64,000 bases of DNA, from contig NZ_WOWS01000002.1 of NCBI RefSeq assembly GCF_009741275.1, positions 496,001 to 560,000 on the forward strand, written 5' to 3'. Source of the stretch: Winogradskyella endarachnes. GTDB lineage: Bacteria; Bacteroidota; Bacteroidia; Flavobacteriales; Flavobacteriaceae. Positions 8,667 through 17,044 of this stretch are shown here, piece after piece (within the stretch, counting starts at the first letter, position 1; each line of letters begins with the position of its first letter). Position numbers and translations under genes: made by a program. The notes below the pieces were generated by a model. It had not been told where the DNA came from. It saw only the letters and a program-made list of their open reading frames with translations, and made no database searches.

Positions 8667-9734
8667 TTACAAAGTTTTGTCCTCATAATAATTAACCAAA
8701 AGCGCAACCACGTAGCTATAGCTTTTCATACCTGCGGACTGGTTGTTCGCTTTAAGGAAATTATCAAAGGTTTTTTCAAAAAATGGTTCTATCGGATTTT
8801 TGTAAGCGTACCAGAAATCCTGATTTTCTTGATAATTTTTCAAGATGCCTTTGTTTATGGTAGGTAATATAGTTTCATAGCGTTCTGGTTCACGTCGGTA
8901 AACTTCGGCTAAACAATAACGTAAGGCAAATGTGTAACCAGAATATTTAAAATAAGTGTCTTTATTATGAATGGCAGCTAAACTTCCAATAAAATTAGCT
9001 TCATTTTCGGCAGCATAACCTAATTGATGCGCGGCTTCATGACAGGATGTGGTTGGGAATTTATACGTAGGAATTAAACCATTTACTTGAGCTTCATTGG
9101 TAAACGGATTAATATAACCAGAAAATCCCATGTACGTTAACGCCAAACTGTAAATAGATTTTTTAATGCTTTTAGGATGGTATTCTAAATGTGGATATTC
9201 TTCAGATAAGGATTGGTAACCATCTTTAACCATAGCCAAAACCTCTGTTTTTGAGTATGGTAATTCAACTTTTACAGTATCGTTTTTTACGAGTTGAATT
9301 TGAAGTGAATTCGAATTTTTAATTAAACGTTCTGTAAATGTGATGAGTTGCTCTGTGGTATATTCTGCTTCAAGATTTAAGGATTTATACAATGGTTGTC
9401 TGTAATAATTGAAAGCCCAAAGCATATGAAATGCAAAATAGGCGAGTGATAAGGTGGCACCAATATCTAATAACCAATTTTTAGTATCTTTTACAATGCG
9501 TTTTCTGTTGATAATAAGCCATCTTATTAGATAAATGCCAGCTAAAGTGTAAAATATATCGCCTATAGAAAAAGGCAACCAACCAAAAACATAACGCGAT
9601 AATTTTGATAAAAACTGATAAATTCCGTTGCTGTAAAATTGCTCAACAAATTCAGGATAATGCTTTAATTGAGATAAAATAAGCAGCTGAATTCCGAAGA
9701 AAATAACAAGGATTAGTTTTTTGTTTTTGCGCAT
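8667..9734 (-). CDS. DUF3810 family membrane protein with HExxH motif
   Basis: The 355-residue protein has three hydrophobic segments in its first 115 residues (one at 5-22, one around 45-70 and one around 85-110), followed by a large soluble domain. That domain contains CHEAAHQLGYAAENEANF, an HExxH zinc-site pattern with a following Glu, as in DUF3810 proteins of Bacteroidota. A metallopeptidase activity is therefore plausible but unproven for the family. It is monocistronic, transcribed away from the pepD-like gene. The predicted topology puts the HExxH domain on the periplasmic or cytoplasmic face; I cannot decide which. Confidence 0.85.
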   Translation of the reverse strand: MRKNKKLILVIFFGIQLLILSQLKHYPEFVEQFYSNGIYQFLSKLSRYVFGWLPFSIGDIFYTLAGIYLIRWLIINRKRIVKDTKNWLLDIGATLSLAYFAFHMLWAFNYYRQPLYKSLNLEAEYTTEQLITFTERLIKNSNSLQIQLVKNDTVKVELPYSKTEVLAMVKDGYQSLSEEYPHLEYHPKSIKKSIYSLALTYMGFSGYINPFTNEAQVNGLIPTYKFPTTSCHEAAHQLGYAAENEANFIGSLAAIHNKDTYFKYSGYTFALRYCLAEVYRREPERYETILPTINKGILKNYQENQDFWYAYKNPIEPFFEKTFDNFLKANNQSAGMKSYSYVVALLVNYYEDKTL

Positions 9735-9900
9735 GTTTCAAATTTAGGGAAAAGTTGGAAGGTTGGGAAGTGTTAACGTTTTAAAGTAGTGAAGTTTGAA
9801 AAGTTGTAAAGATACAAGGATGCAGAGTAGAAAAGTTTAGAGTAACAAAACAGAAAATGAAACAAGTTTATAATCCCAACAAAGACTGCTTCATATTTCG

Positions 9901-9908
9901 TAAATTTG
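9901..9908 (+). promoter_or_regulatory. putative -7 element for the dipeptidase gene
   Basis: TAAATTTG matches the Bacteroidota TAnnTTTG element 56 nt before the chosen start. I did not find a convincing TTG at the usual -33 spacing, so this is tentative. Confidence 0.4.
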
Positions 9909-9964
9909 CACAACTAAAAAATGAATTATTAACTTAAAAGATACCCAATTTTTTGGGCATATAT

Positions 9965-11428
9965 ATGAGTCAGGAAATAAGAAACTTAGAGCCAAAACAA
10001 CTTTGGAACAAATTCGCAGATTTAAACGCAGTACCACGACCTTCAAAAAAGGAAGAACGCGTGATTCAGTTTATGAAAGATTTCGGAAACCATCTTGGAT
10101 TAGAAACTATTGAAGACGAAGTAGGTAATGTTATTATCCGTAAACCTGCAACGGCTGGTATGGAAGATAGAAAGCCAATTGTGATGCAAAGTCATTTAGA
10201 TATGGTGCACCAAAAAAATAATGATACGGTTTTCGATTTTGATACGCAAGGTATTGAAATGTATGTAGAAGGCGATTGGGTAAAAGCAAAAGGTACCACA
10301 CTAGGTGCAGATAACGGCTTAGGTGTTGCAACCATTATGGCTATTTTAGAAAGTGATTCTATAGCTCATCCTGCGTTAGAAGCTTTGTTTACAATTGACG
10401 AAGAAACCGGAATGACAGGTGCACAAGGTTTAAAAGGAGGTTTACTAAAAGGCGAAATCCTTTTAAATTTAGATACCGAAGAAGATGATGAAATAGGCGT
10501 AGGTTGTGCTGGAGGCGTAGATGTTACAGCAACTAGAGATTACAAAGAAGAAGAAACACCTGAGTTTAAAATTGGTTATACGATTACTGTAAAAGGTTTA
10601 CAAGGAGGTCATTCAGGTATGCAAATCCATGAAGGTTTAGGAAATGCCAATAAACTTATGAATCGTTTATTATTTGATGGTTTTGAAAACTTTGGATTAC
10701 GAATTTCTGAAATTGATGGCGGAAGTTTACGTAATGCCATTCCAAGAGAAAGTAATGCTATAGTAGCCATAGATGCTGTGCATGAAGCTGCTTTTGAGGC
10801 TGAAATGAAAGATTTTGCTGATTTACTTAAAGTGGAATTTAAAACCATGGAACCAGATTTAGAAATTATAGTGTCTAAAACAGAGCTTCCTGAAAAAATT
10901 ATGGATTTAGGTGTGCAAGAAGGCTTAACTAGAGCGTTATATGCAGCACACAATGGTGTTTACAGAATGAGTCCTGATATTGAAGGTTTAGTTGAAACAT
11001 CAAATAACATTGCGAGAGTTATTGTAAAAGATGGCGCGATAAAAATAGGCTGTTTAACACGTAGCTCGGTTGATAGTACAAAAAATGATTTAGCGAATAC
11101 ATTACGTGCTACTTTTGAATTAACAGGTTGCGAGGTTGAATTCTCTGGCGATTATCCTGGTTGGGCACCCAATATGGATTCTGATATTTTAAAAGTGATG
11201 GTGCCAATTTACGAGCGTTTAAACAACGGAGAGAAACCTCACGTTGCAGCTTGCCACGCAGGACTAGAATGTGGGATTTTAGGAACTAATTATCCTAATA
11301 TGGATATGATTAGTTTTGGCCCAAACATTAAAGGTGCGCACTCACCTGATGAACGTGCTCAGATTTCTTCCGCCCAGAAGTATTGGGAATTTGTATTAGA
11401 GATTTTGAAAAATATTCCTAAAAAATAA
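9965..11428 (+). CDS. pepD: aminoacyl-histidine dipeptidase (PepD-like, M20 family)
   Basis: I start at ATG 9965; the longer frame begins at a TTG and adds only four residues. The 487-residue product has the M20 metallopeptidase layout. The first metal-ligand motif is SHLDMVHQ (His77, Asp79), the bridging Asp lies in GADNGLG (about 116) and the Glu pair is in DEETGMTGAQ (about 147). A lid domain with KGLQGGHSGMQIHEG follows, and a C-terminal metal His occurs in GAHSPDE. It should cleave X-His dipeptides in the cytoplasm using two zinc ions. No signal peptide is present. The length matches PepD (about 485). It is monocistronic. Confidence 0.93.
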   Translation: MSQEIRNLEPKQLWNKFADLNAVPRPSKKEERVIQFMKDFGNHLGLETIEDEVGNVIIRKPATAGMEDRKPIVMQSHLDMVHQKNNDTVFDFDTQGIEMYVEGDWVKAKGTTLGADNGLGVATIMAILESDSIAHPALEALFTIDEETGMTGAQGLKGGLLKGEILLNLDTEEDDEIGVGCAGGVDVTATRDYKEEETPEFKIGYTITVKGLQGGHSGMQIHEGLGNANKLMNRLLFDGFENFGLRISEIDGGSLRNAIPRESNAIVAIDAVHEAAFEAEMKDFADLLKVEFKTMEPDLEIIVSKTELPEKIMDLGVQEGLTRALYAAHNGVYRMSPDIEGLVETSNNIARVIVKDGAIKIGCLTRSSVDSTKNDLANTLRATFELTGCEVEFSGDYPGWAPNMDSDILKVMVPIYERLNNGEKPHVAACHAGLECGILGTNYPNMDMISFGPNIKGAHSPDERAQISSAQKYWEFVLEILKNIPKK

Positions 11429-11505
11429 CTATTTAAAACTACAGGTAAATTTCATAGCAAAAGCTTAATGAGACTTAATATCTGAGAAATCTTTGGCTTT
11501 TCATA

Positions 11506-11553
11506 ACAAAAGCAATAGTGCTATTTAAAAGATAGTATCTGTTGCTTTTTTTG
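11506..11553 (+). terminator. probable terminator after the dipeptidase gene
   Basis: AAAAGCAA near 11509 pairs with TTGCTTTT near 11541, with a looser inner stem, and is followed by a T-run. The imperfect middle makes it weaker than the other terminators here. Confidence 0.5.
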
Positions 11554-11684
11554 TATGAGAATGTATTATTAATGAACTGATGAGTTTTACATTTATTAAA
11601 TATGCTTATAGACATATTAGGTTAATTTAAACAGGTCGAATGGTTTTAACTAACTGAATATTAGTGTTTTGTTGTTTTTTTTGA

Positions 11685-11727
11685 AATAATCATTCTAAAT
11701 TAACTACGCTTATTTAGAATGATTATT
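11685..11727. repeat. 16-bp perfect inverted repeat
   Basis: AATAATCATTCTAAAT (11685-11700) and ATTTAGAATGATTATT (11712-11727) form perfect arms with an 11-nt loop. This is the main feature of the 430-base spacer 11429-11861, together with the terminator at 11506-11553. It lies about 95 nt before the -7 element of the next gene. Confidence 0.7.
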
Positions 11728-11821
11728 GTTATTAACTTTTGTCTAACTTACATAACTTTTAAATAAGCTAAACTTCATTTAAGAATTACAATTCGTTAAC
11801 TGTAGTAAATCATTGAAATCA

Positions 11822-11829
11822 TAATTTTG
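11822..11829 (+). promoter_or_regulatory. putative -7 element for the PhoX-like lipoprotein gene
   Basis: TAATTTTG matches TAnnTTTG and lies 33 nt before the start codon at 11862. A matching -33 TTG is not obvious. Confidence 0.4.
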
Positions 11830-11861
11830 GATCAAATTAACTAACAAATTTATAAGAAATT

Positions 11862-13382
11862 ATGACCAAGTACTTTAAATTATTTTTATTCCTTTTTGTT
11901 GTTACAATAACCAGTGTAACAGTTGTAAGTTGTGCCGAAGATGGTGTTAACGGTCTTGACGGTGTTGATGGTATAGATGGAGAAGACGGAGAAGATGGAG
12001 AAGATTTGACAATAGAGCCTACTATTTTTGAGAACAAATCTTCGTTACAACCACTAGTATCAATTCAACCTCAATTTAATTATGTTGAGGCATATTCATT
12101 AATTAGCTCAACTGATGAATTGGCTGATGGTTTTAAATTATTAGGTGCACAAGATGGTGCAGGATTTTTACAAGATGGAGATGGCTACATATATGTAGTT
12201 AATTCAGAAGATGACCATGCTGTTTCTAGAATTCATTTTGATGAATACATGAATCCAACTGGCGGAGAATGGCTTTTAACTGATGATGTTGCCGATGAAG
12301 CACGTCAATGTTCTGCCACTATGTGGGAAGCTGCAATTCATGGAGGATCTCAAGATATATTTTTATCTGCATCAGAAAGTATTAACTATGATGTAAAAGG
12401 AATAGATCCTTGGGTTGAAACGCCTACACCAACAGCTGATTTTGGTTTAGATGCTTTAGGAGAATTTTCTTGGGAAAATGCAGTTCCATTACCAAAAGAT
12501 GCATATTCAGGAAAAACTGTAATTATTGGTGGTGATGATGATTCTAGTGGGTCGGAAGGTCAGGTAATATTATATTACTCAGAAAATGGCGATGCAGATT
12601 TAACAGGTGGTAAAATCTATGTATTAAAATTAAAAGAAGTTTCTAATTCTGCTGGTGGTGTTCAAGATGTCGTTGCTGGCACAATTTACAATGAGTCAAA
12701 TTTAGATCTTCAAGTATCTTATGAGGTAGAATTTGTTGAAATAGTTAACGGTGCAGCAATGACTAAAAATGAGATGGAAGATGCTTGTGTAGCTGTTCAA
12801 GCTTCAGCATTTATGAGAGTAGAAGATGTTGATTACCAAAAAGGAGACGATGCAAATGCAAGAAATGTATTCTTTGCGGTAACAGGAAGAGGTCCTAATG
12901 CAAATACTTATAATGATTGGGGTACAATTTATAAATTAGAGTTAGATGATGATTCTCCATTAACAGGTTCTTTAACTCAAATTGTAAGTGGAAATACTGA
13001 GACAAATAATGCAGATGGTAACAATAGTTTATTACAGAGCCCAGACAACATTTGTGTAACAGAAAATTTTGTTTATTATCAAGAAGATCCAAATTCTTTT
13101 GATAGAAACCATGCAGCTTATATTTATCAAACAAACTTAAATGGAGATAACTCTCATGTAGTTTTAGAGTTATTAGTTCGTCAAGATTTAGATCCAACAG
13201 GAAGTACTGGATATAGTGGTGAATTTGGTGCGTTAATTGATGTTTCGGATAAATTAGGACAGCCAGACACGTTTATGTTGGCTTTACAACCTCACTATTG
13301 GGAAAGTGATGATTTTGTAGTTGATGGTTTACCAGATGATCAAGGTGGACAAATAATACTACTAAAAGGATTACCTAGATAA
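11862..13382 (+). CDS. collagen-like, beta-propeller (PhoX/DUF839-like) lipoprotein
   Basis: The 506-residue protein starts with a lipoprotein signal ending VVSCAED, with the acylated Cys at residue 24. It continues with about seven collagen-type Gly-x-y triplets (GVN GLD GVD GID, then GED three times) as a short acidic stalk. The remainder is rich in Asp, Gly and beta-strand repeats. The stretches SWENAVPLPKDAYSGKT and IIGGDDDSSGSEGQV resemble PhoX/DUF839 phosphatase-like propellers; this family call is an inference. It is probably a calcium-binding surface or periplasmic protein. It precedes a di-haem peroxidase gene in the same direction, but a terminator stands between them. Low Lys and high Asp content mark it as different from its cytoplasmic neighbours. 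Confidence 0.7.
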   Translation: MTKYFKLFLFLFVVTITSVTVVSCAEDGVNGLDGVDGIDGEDGEDGEDLTIEPTIFENKSSLQPLVSIQPQFNYVEAYSLISSTDELADGFKLLGAQDGAGFLQDGDGYIYVVNSEDDHAVSRIHFDEYMNPTGGEWLLTDDVADEARQCSATMWEAAIHGGSQDIFLSASESINYDVKGIDPWVETPTPTADFGLDALGEFSWENAVPLPKDAYSGKTVIIGGDDDSSGSEGQVILYYSENGDADLTGGKIYVLKLKEVSNSAGGVQDVVAGTIYNESNLDLQVSYEVEFVEIVNGAAMTKNEMEDACVAVQASAFMRVEDVDYQKGDDANARNVFFAVTGRGPNANTYNDWGTIYKLELDDDSPLTGSLTQIVSGNTETNNADGNNSLLQSPDNICVTENFVYYQEDPNSFDRNHAAYIYQTNLNGDNSHVVLELLVRQDLDPTGSTGYSGEFGALIDVSDKLGQPDTFMLALQPHYWESDDFVVDGLPDDQGGQIILLKGLPR

Positions 13383-13402
13383 ATTTAAACTAATAAGCAG
13401 AG

Positions 13403-13429
13403 ACCTCCAAGTACACTTGGAGGTTTTTG
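13403..13429 (+). terminator. terminator between propeller lipoprotein and peroxidase genes
   Basis: ACCTCCAAGT and ACTTGGAGGT form a perfect 10-bp stem followed by TTTTT. It lies only about 24 nt before the next start, so read-through may set the level of the downstream gene. Confidence 0.8.
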
Positions 13430-13452
13430 TATTTAAATAAAACTTGTTTTTA

Positions 13453-15258
13453 ATGTTAAAAAATATTTTTACCATTCTTGTTTTTTGCCTGTTATTGGGT
13501 TGTAAACCAGAAGCTAAACAAAAAGAAATAATTGCAACTGTAGATTTTACGATGGCTCATGATTATTATTTGCAAAACATAACCAGAGCAGTTAAAGAAA
13601 TTGACTCATTAATGTCTATTGATATGAATGATACTGTTGCTAAAAGCATATTTAAAAACTTACGACTTTCATTTAAAAAAGCTGAGCCATACGTTTCGTA
13701 TTTAAAACCAGAAGTAGGACATAGAATTAACGGACCTGCTTTACCAATTTACGCAGAGGATACAGGTAAAATGCTTTTACCTTATGGATTACAAAAAATA
13801 GAAGAAAGTATATTTGAAGGTGAGGAAGAAAAATTTTATAAAGAAGAATTACGTATTACAAAAGGCTTATTGACAAACCTTCAAAAATACATGCAAAAAA
13901 GACCTTTAAATTCTCAACGTTTTTTTATGGCAACTCACGAGCAGTTATTAAGGATTGTAAGTCATGGTATTTCTGGTTTTGATACTCCTGTTAGTCATTT
14001 TGGTATACATGAAAGTGCAGTTTCATTACAGAGTTTAAAAGATGTTTATAAGATTAGTATACAACCAATAATTAAAAATGTTAATCTAGATTTAGATACT
14101 AATTTTATTAAAGATATTGATAAGGCTGTTTCATATATAAATGATAATCCTGATTTTGATTCTTTTGACAGGTATACCTTTATAAGAGACTATTTTAATG
14201 CCATAACTAGACATTGGGTTCAAATTAGAAAAGAAAGTGGTTTATGGAATGGTGTAGATAATAAAGTATTTAACTACGATGCACCTACTTTTTTTGAAAA
14301 TAATTCATTTAACACTAACTATTTTTTGCCTGTTGTCAATAAAAACCCATCTAAAGAACAAATTGCTTTAGGAGAAAAATTGTTTACAGACAAAAACTTA
14401 TCATTTAACAAAGGTATGGCTTGTGTTACTTGTCATAATCCAAATAAAGGATATGCAGACGGCGTAAAAACTAATTTAGATAATACAGGGAAGCCGCTAG
14501 AAAGAAATTCACCAACCTTAATAAATGCTATATATCAAAAGGCATTTTTTTGGGATGGGAGATCACCAACTTTAGATGATCAAATTTCAGCGGTTTTTTC
14601 AAATGATAAAGAATTTGATTCTAATGTTCATAGATTTTCTACCGAGATATTAAAAGACAGTTCATACATCAAATTATTTGAAGAGGTTTATGGTAAAGTA
14701 CCAACTAAAAATATAGAGATTATTAGAGCTATTTCTGCCTATGTTGCAACTTTGAATAGCTTTAATTCTAAGTTTGATAGAAACATTAGAGCAGAAGAAG
14801 CTACTTACACACAAGAAGAAAAAAAAGGGTTAAACCTATTTATGGGAAAAGCCTTATGTGCAACCTGCCACTTTATGCCTTTAACAAACGGTACTGTACC
14901 TCCTTTTTTTAAAGAAACTGAAAAAGAGGTTATTGGAGTACCAAATACATTAGATAATAAAGAACTTGATGCAGATGTTGGTTTTTATATTGTGTATAAA
15001 GAGCCTTTGCATAAAGGAATGTTTAAAACACCAACGGTTAGAAATGTTGAATTTACAGCACCTTATATGCACAATGGCGTATATAATACCTTAGAACAGG
15101 TAATTGATTTTTATAACAAAGGAGGAGGTGCAGGTTTAGGTTTCGACTTAGAGCATCAGACCTTACCGTTTAATGAACTCAGTTTAACCGATGAAGAGCA
15201 AAAAGCATTGGTTGCCTTTATGAAAACTTTATCTGATACAGATGTAGCATCTTATTAA
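13453..15258 (+). CDS. di-haem cytochrome c peroxidase-type lipoprotein with long N-terminal helical domain
   Basis: I start at ATG 13453; the frame extends to a TTG at 13444 but the lipoprotein signal MLKNIFTILVFCLLLGCK fits the ATG. The 601-residue product has two haem-binding motifs, CVTCH (about residue 323) and CATCH (about 468), in MauG/cytochrome c peroxidase context (GMACVTCHNPNKGYADG; APYMHNGVYNTLEQVIDFYN). About 290 residues of mostly helical sequence precede them. With motifs like HGISGFDTPVSHFG, that part resembles imelysin-type iron-regulated domains, which I infer only weakly. It would use peroxide or oxidise a partner in the periplasm. Ordinary members are about 330-400 residues, so the N-terminal extension is notable. 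A strong terminator follows. Confidence 0.88.
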   Translation: MLKNIFTILVFCLLLGCKPEAKQKEIIATVDFTMAHDYYLQNITRAVKEIDSLMSIDMNDTVAKSIFKNLRLSFKKAEPYVSYLKPEVGHRINGPALPIYAEDTGKMLLPYGLQKIEESIFEGEEEKFYKEELRITKGLLTNLQKYMQKRPLNSQRFFMATHEQLLRIVSHGISGFDTPVSHFGIHESAVSLQSLKDVYKISIQPIIKNVNLDLDTNFIKDIDKAVSYINDNPDFDSFDRYTFIRDYFNAITRHWVQIRKESGLWNGVDNKVFNYDAPTFFENNSFNTNYFLPVVNKNPSKEQIALGEKLFTDKNLSFNKGMACVTCHNPNKGYADGVKTNLDNTGKPLERNSPTLINAIYQKAFFWDGRSPTLDDQISAVFSNDKEFDSNVHRFSTEILKDSSYIKLFEEVYGKVPTKNIEIIRAISAYVATLNSFNSKFDRNIRAEEATYTQEEKKGLNLFMGKALCATCHFMPLTNGTVPPFFKETEKEVIGVPNTLDNKELDADVGFYIVYKEPLHKGMFKTPTVRNVEFTAPYMHNGVYNTLEQVIDFYNKGGGAGLGFDLEHQTLPFNELSLTDEEQKALVAFMKTLSDTDVASY

Positions 15259-15274
15259 ATAAATGAGTGTTACA

Positions 15275-15313
15275 AAAAAACCATTCTCTATTAGAAAGAG
15301 AATGGTTTTTTAT
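15275..15313. terminator. bidirectional terminator between convergent genes
   Basis: Fifteen-base arms AAAAAACCATTCTCT and AGAGAATGGTTTTTT enclose a seven-base loop. The A-tract and T-tract let it serve the peroxidase gene and the PPIase gene converging from the right. Confidence 0.88.
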
Positions 15314-15344
15314 TAAATTTTGTTTTACGTTTTTATGTGGTAAA

Positions 15345-16508
15345 CTATTCTTTAATACTAGCTAATTCAATATCAAAAATTAAGTTTGCACTTGGCGGAA
15401 TTACTGGAGGATTTCCTCTTTCTCCATAACCTAAGTAATATGGAATAAAAACTCTGGCTTTATCTCCAATTTTCATGTTAAGCATAGCTTCTTTAAAACC
15501 AGCAATTAAACCTGCGGTTTTATTATAAGGCATGTCAAAAGATGTATAACGACCAGCTTTATCTGTACGTTCATCATATTTTCCATTCTTTTCTGCTACA
15601 TCTTTCCAAGTAGTCCAAAATAATTCACCATTTTCTAAATACCCAGCACATTCAATATTTACACGATCTGTAGGTTCTGGTGTTACACCATTACTTTCGT
15701 GTGTGAAAATCATAGCCATACCAGTTGGTGATTCTATTTTTCGTCCTGTTAAATTTTCATTCTTTTTTAAGAAGGCTAATTGTGCTTGTTTGGCTAATTC
15801 TTCAGCTTTCTTTTTAGCTTCTTCTTTAAGTTTGGCTTGTTTTTCCTTTATTTTAGGTAGTTCTTCAGTAAAAACTTTAGGAGCATCAAAAGATTTTGCT
15901 TCAGCACCTTTTCTAATAATATTTAGTTTTGTTATTACAACATCATCAACAGGTTTGTGATTTCTAGCTCTTGGGTCAATAACTTTAACGTTAGAAATAG
16001 AATCTTGTATCTCTATACCTTCTACTAATTCTCCAAAAACAGCATGCTTATTATCTAATCTTGGGTCTGGTCTTTCCATAATAAAGAATTGACTTCCGTT
16101 ACCATTTGGTCCACCATTTGCCATAGATAAAATACCAGGTTTGTCGTGTTTTAAATCTGGGTGAAATTCATCATCAAATTTATAACCAGGATCACCCATT
16201 CCTGTGGCAGTTGGGTCTCCACCTTGTATCATAAAACCATCTATAACTCTATGAAACGTTGTACCATCATAATAAGGTTTTCCTTTGTATTCTTCTTTTG
16301 CTAAAGGGTGATTTCCTTCTGCCAATGCAACAAAATTAGCAACAGTTACAGGTGCTTTGTCTGTATATAGTTTGGCTACCATTGTGCCTTTGTTAGTTAC
16401 AAACTCTGCATAAAGTCCATCTTCTAAATTAGGATATTGAACTTGGCAAGAGAAATTTACAGTTATCAATAATACTGCAACGATTGTAGTTAGCGTTTTT
16501 TTAATCAT
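15345..16508 (-). CDS. cyclophilin-FKBP fusion peptidyl-prolyl isomerase lipoprotein
   Basis: The 387-residue protein starts with a lipoprotein signal ending VNFSCQ. Residues 35-200 form a cyclophilin domain, with landmarks YYDGTTFHRVIDGFMIQGGDP, NGSQFFI and KHAVFGELVEG. A Lys/Glu/Ala-rich helical linker (about 210-250) leads to a C-terminal FKBP domain (about 260-387, ending PPSANLIFDIELASI). Both domains catalyse cis-trans proline isomerisation, here in the periplasm or outer membrane. It overlaps the upstream gldI gene by 8 bases, which implies translational coupling. Combining both isomerase types in one chain is common in flavobacteria but rare elsewhere. Confidence 0.93.
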   Translation of the reverse strand: MIKKTLTTIVAVLLITVNFSCQVQYPNLEDGLYAEFVTNKGTMVAKLYTDKAPVTVANFVALAEGNHPLAKEEYKGKPYYDGTTFHRVIDGFMIQGGDPTATGMGDPGYKFDDEFHPDLKHDKPGILSMANGGPNGNGSQFFIMERPDPRLDNKHAVFGELVEGIEIQDSISNVKVIDPRARNHKPVDDVVITKLNIIRKGAEAKSFDAPKVFTEELPKIKEKQAKLKEEAKKKAEELAKQAQLAFLKKNENLTGRKIESPTGMAMIFTHESNGVTPEPTDRVNIECAGYLENGELFWTTWKDVAEKNGKYDERTDKAGRYTSFDMPYNKTAGLIAGFKEAMLNMKIGDKARVFIPYYLGYGERGNPPVIPPSANLIFDIELASIKE

Positions 16509-17034
16509 TTGTTTTAATAATTGTGTTTAAAGTTACTTCGCAAATTAACGGAACGTTGGTTCCTATTTTATGTTCGTCTCCATAATAACCAAATGCTTTT
16601 TGAGACGGAAAAATAAATGTTGCTGATTCTGTTGGTTTTAAAAGTTTTAACCCTTCACGCAGACCTGTAAATAATTCTTCTTTATCCATTACGTAGGTTT
16701 TATTGGTGTCTGCATAGATTTCGTCACCTTCTATATTAGAAACATCGTATGTAAAATCTATAACATCACCAAATTGAGGTTGCGCTGCTTCTGATTCTAC
16801 TTGTGTATTATAAGTATACCAAAATCCGCTTTCTGAAGCAATATAATTTTTGTCTGGATTATTATTTATAACATTAAGAATTTGTTTGTGCTCTAATTCA
16901 TTTAATTTTTTATTACGTTCTGCAGAAGCTTTTAAAAAGGATCCGGATTGCACAGTTTCAGGTAGTCTTGCCTCTGGTGATTTACAACCAAAACAAACTA
17001 AAGTAATAGCAAATATTAAGAGTAGGTTTTTCAT
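16501..17034 (-). CDS. gldI: GldI, gliding-associated FKBP-type PPIase lipoprotein
   Basis: A 177-residue lipoprotein (signal ending LVCFGCKS) with one FKBP-type domain over the C-terminal 110 residues, including GDVIDFTYDV, LKPTESATFIFPSQKAFGY and NVPLICEVTL. In Flavobacterium johnsoniae the lipoprotein GldI is required for gliding and resembles FKBP isomerases. The size, lipobox, domain and neighbourhood (DHH phosphoesterase upstream, second PPIase downstream) fit. It probably helps fold secreted gliding or T9SS components at the envelope. It overlaps the downstream PPIase gene by 8 bases and lies 10 nt from the upstream gene, so the three form an operon. Confidence 0.85.
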   Translation of the reverse strand: MKNLLLIFAITLVCFGCKSPEARLPETVQSGSFLKASAERNKKLNELEHKQILNVINNNPDKNYIASESGFWYTYNTQVESEAAQPQFGDVIDFTYDVSNIEGDEIYADTNKTYVMDKEELFTGLREGLKLLKPTESATFIFPSQKAFGYYGDEHKIGTNVPLICEVTLNTIIKTND

Positions 17035-17044
17035 ATTTATATGG

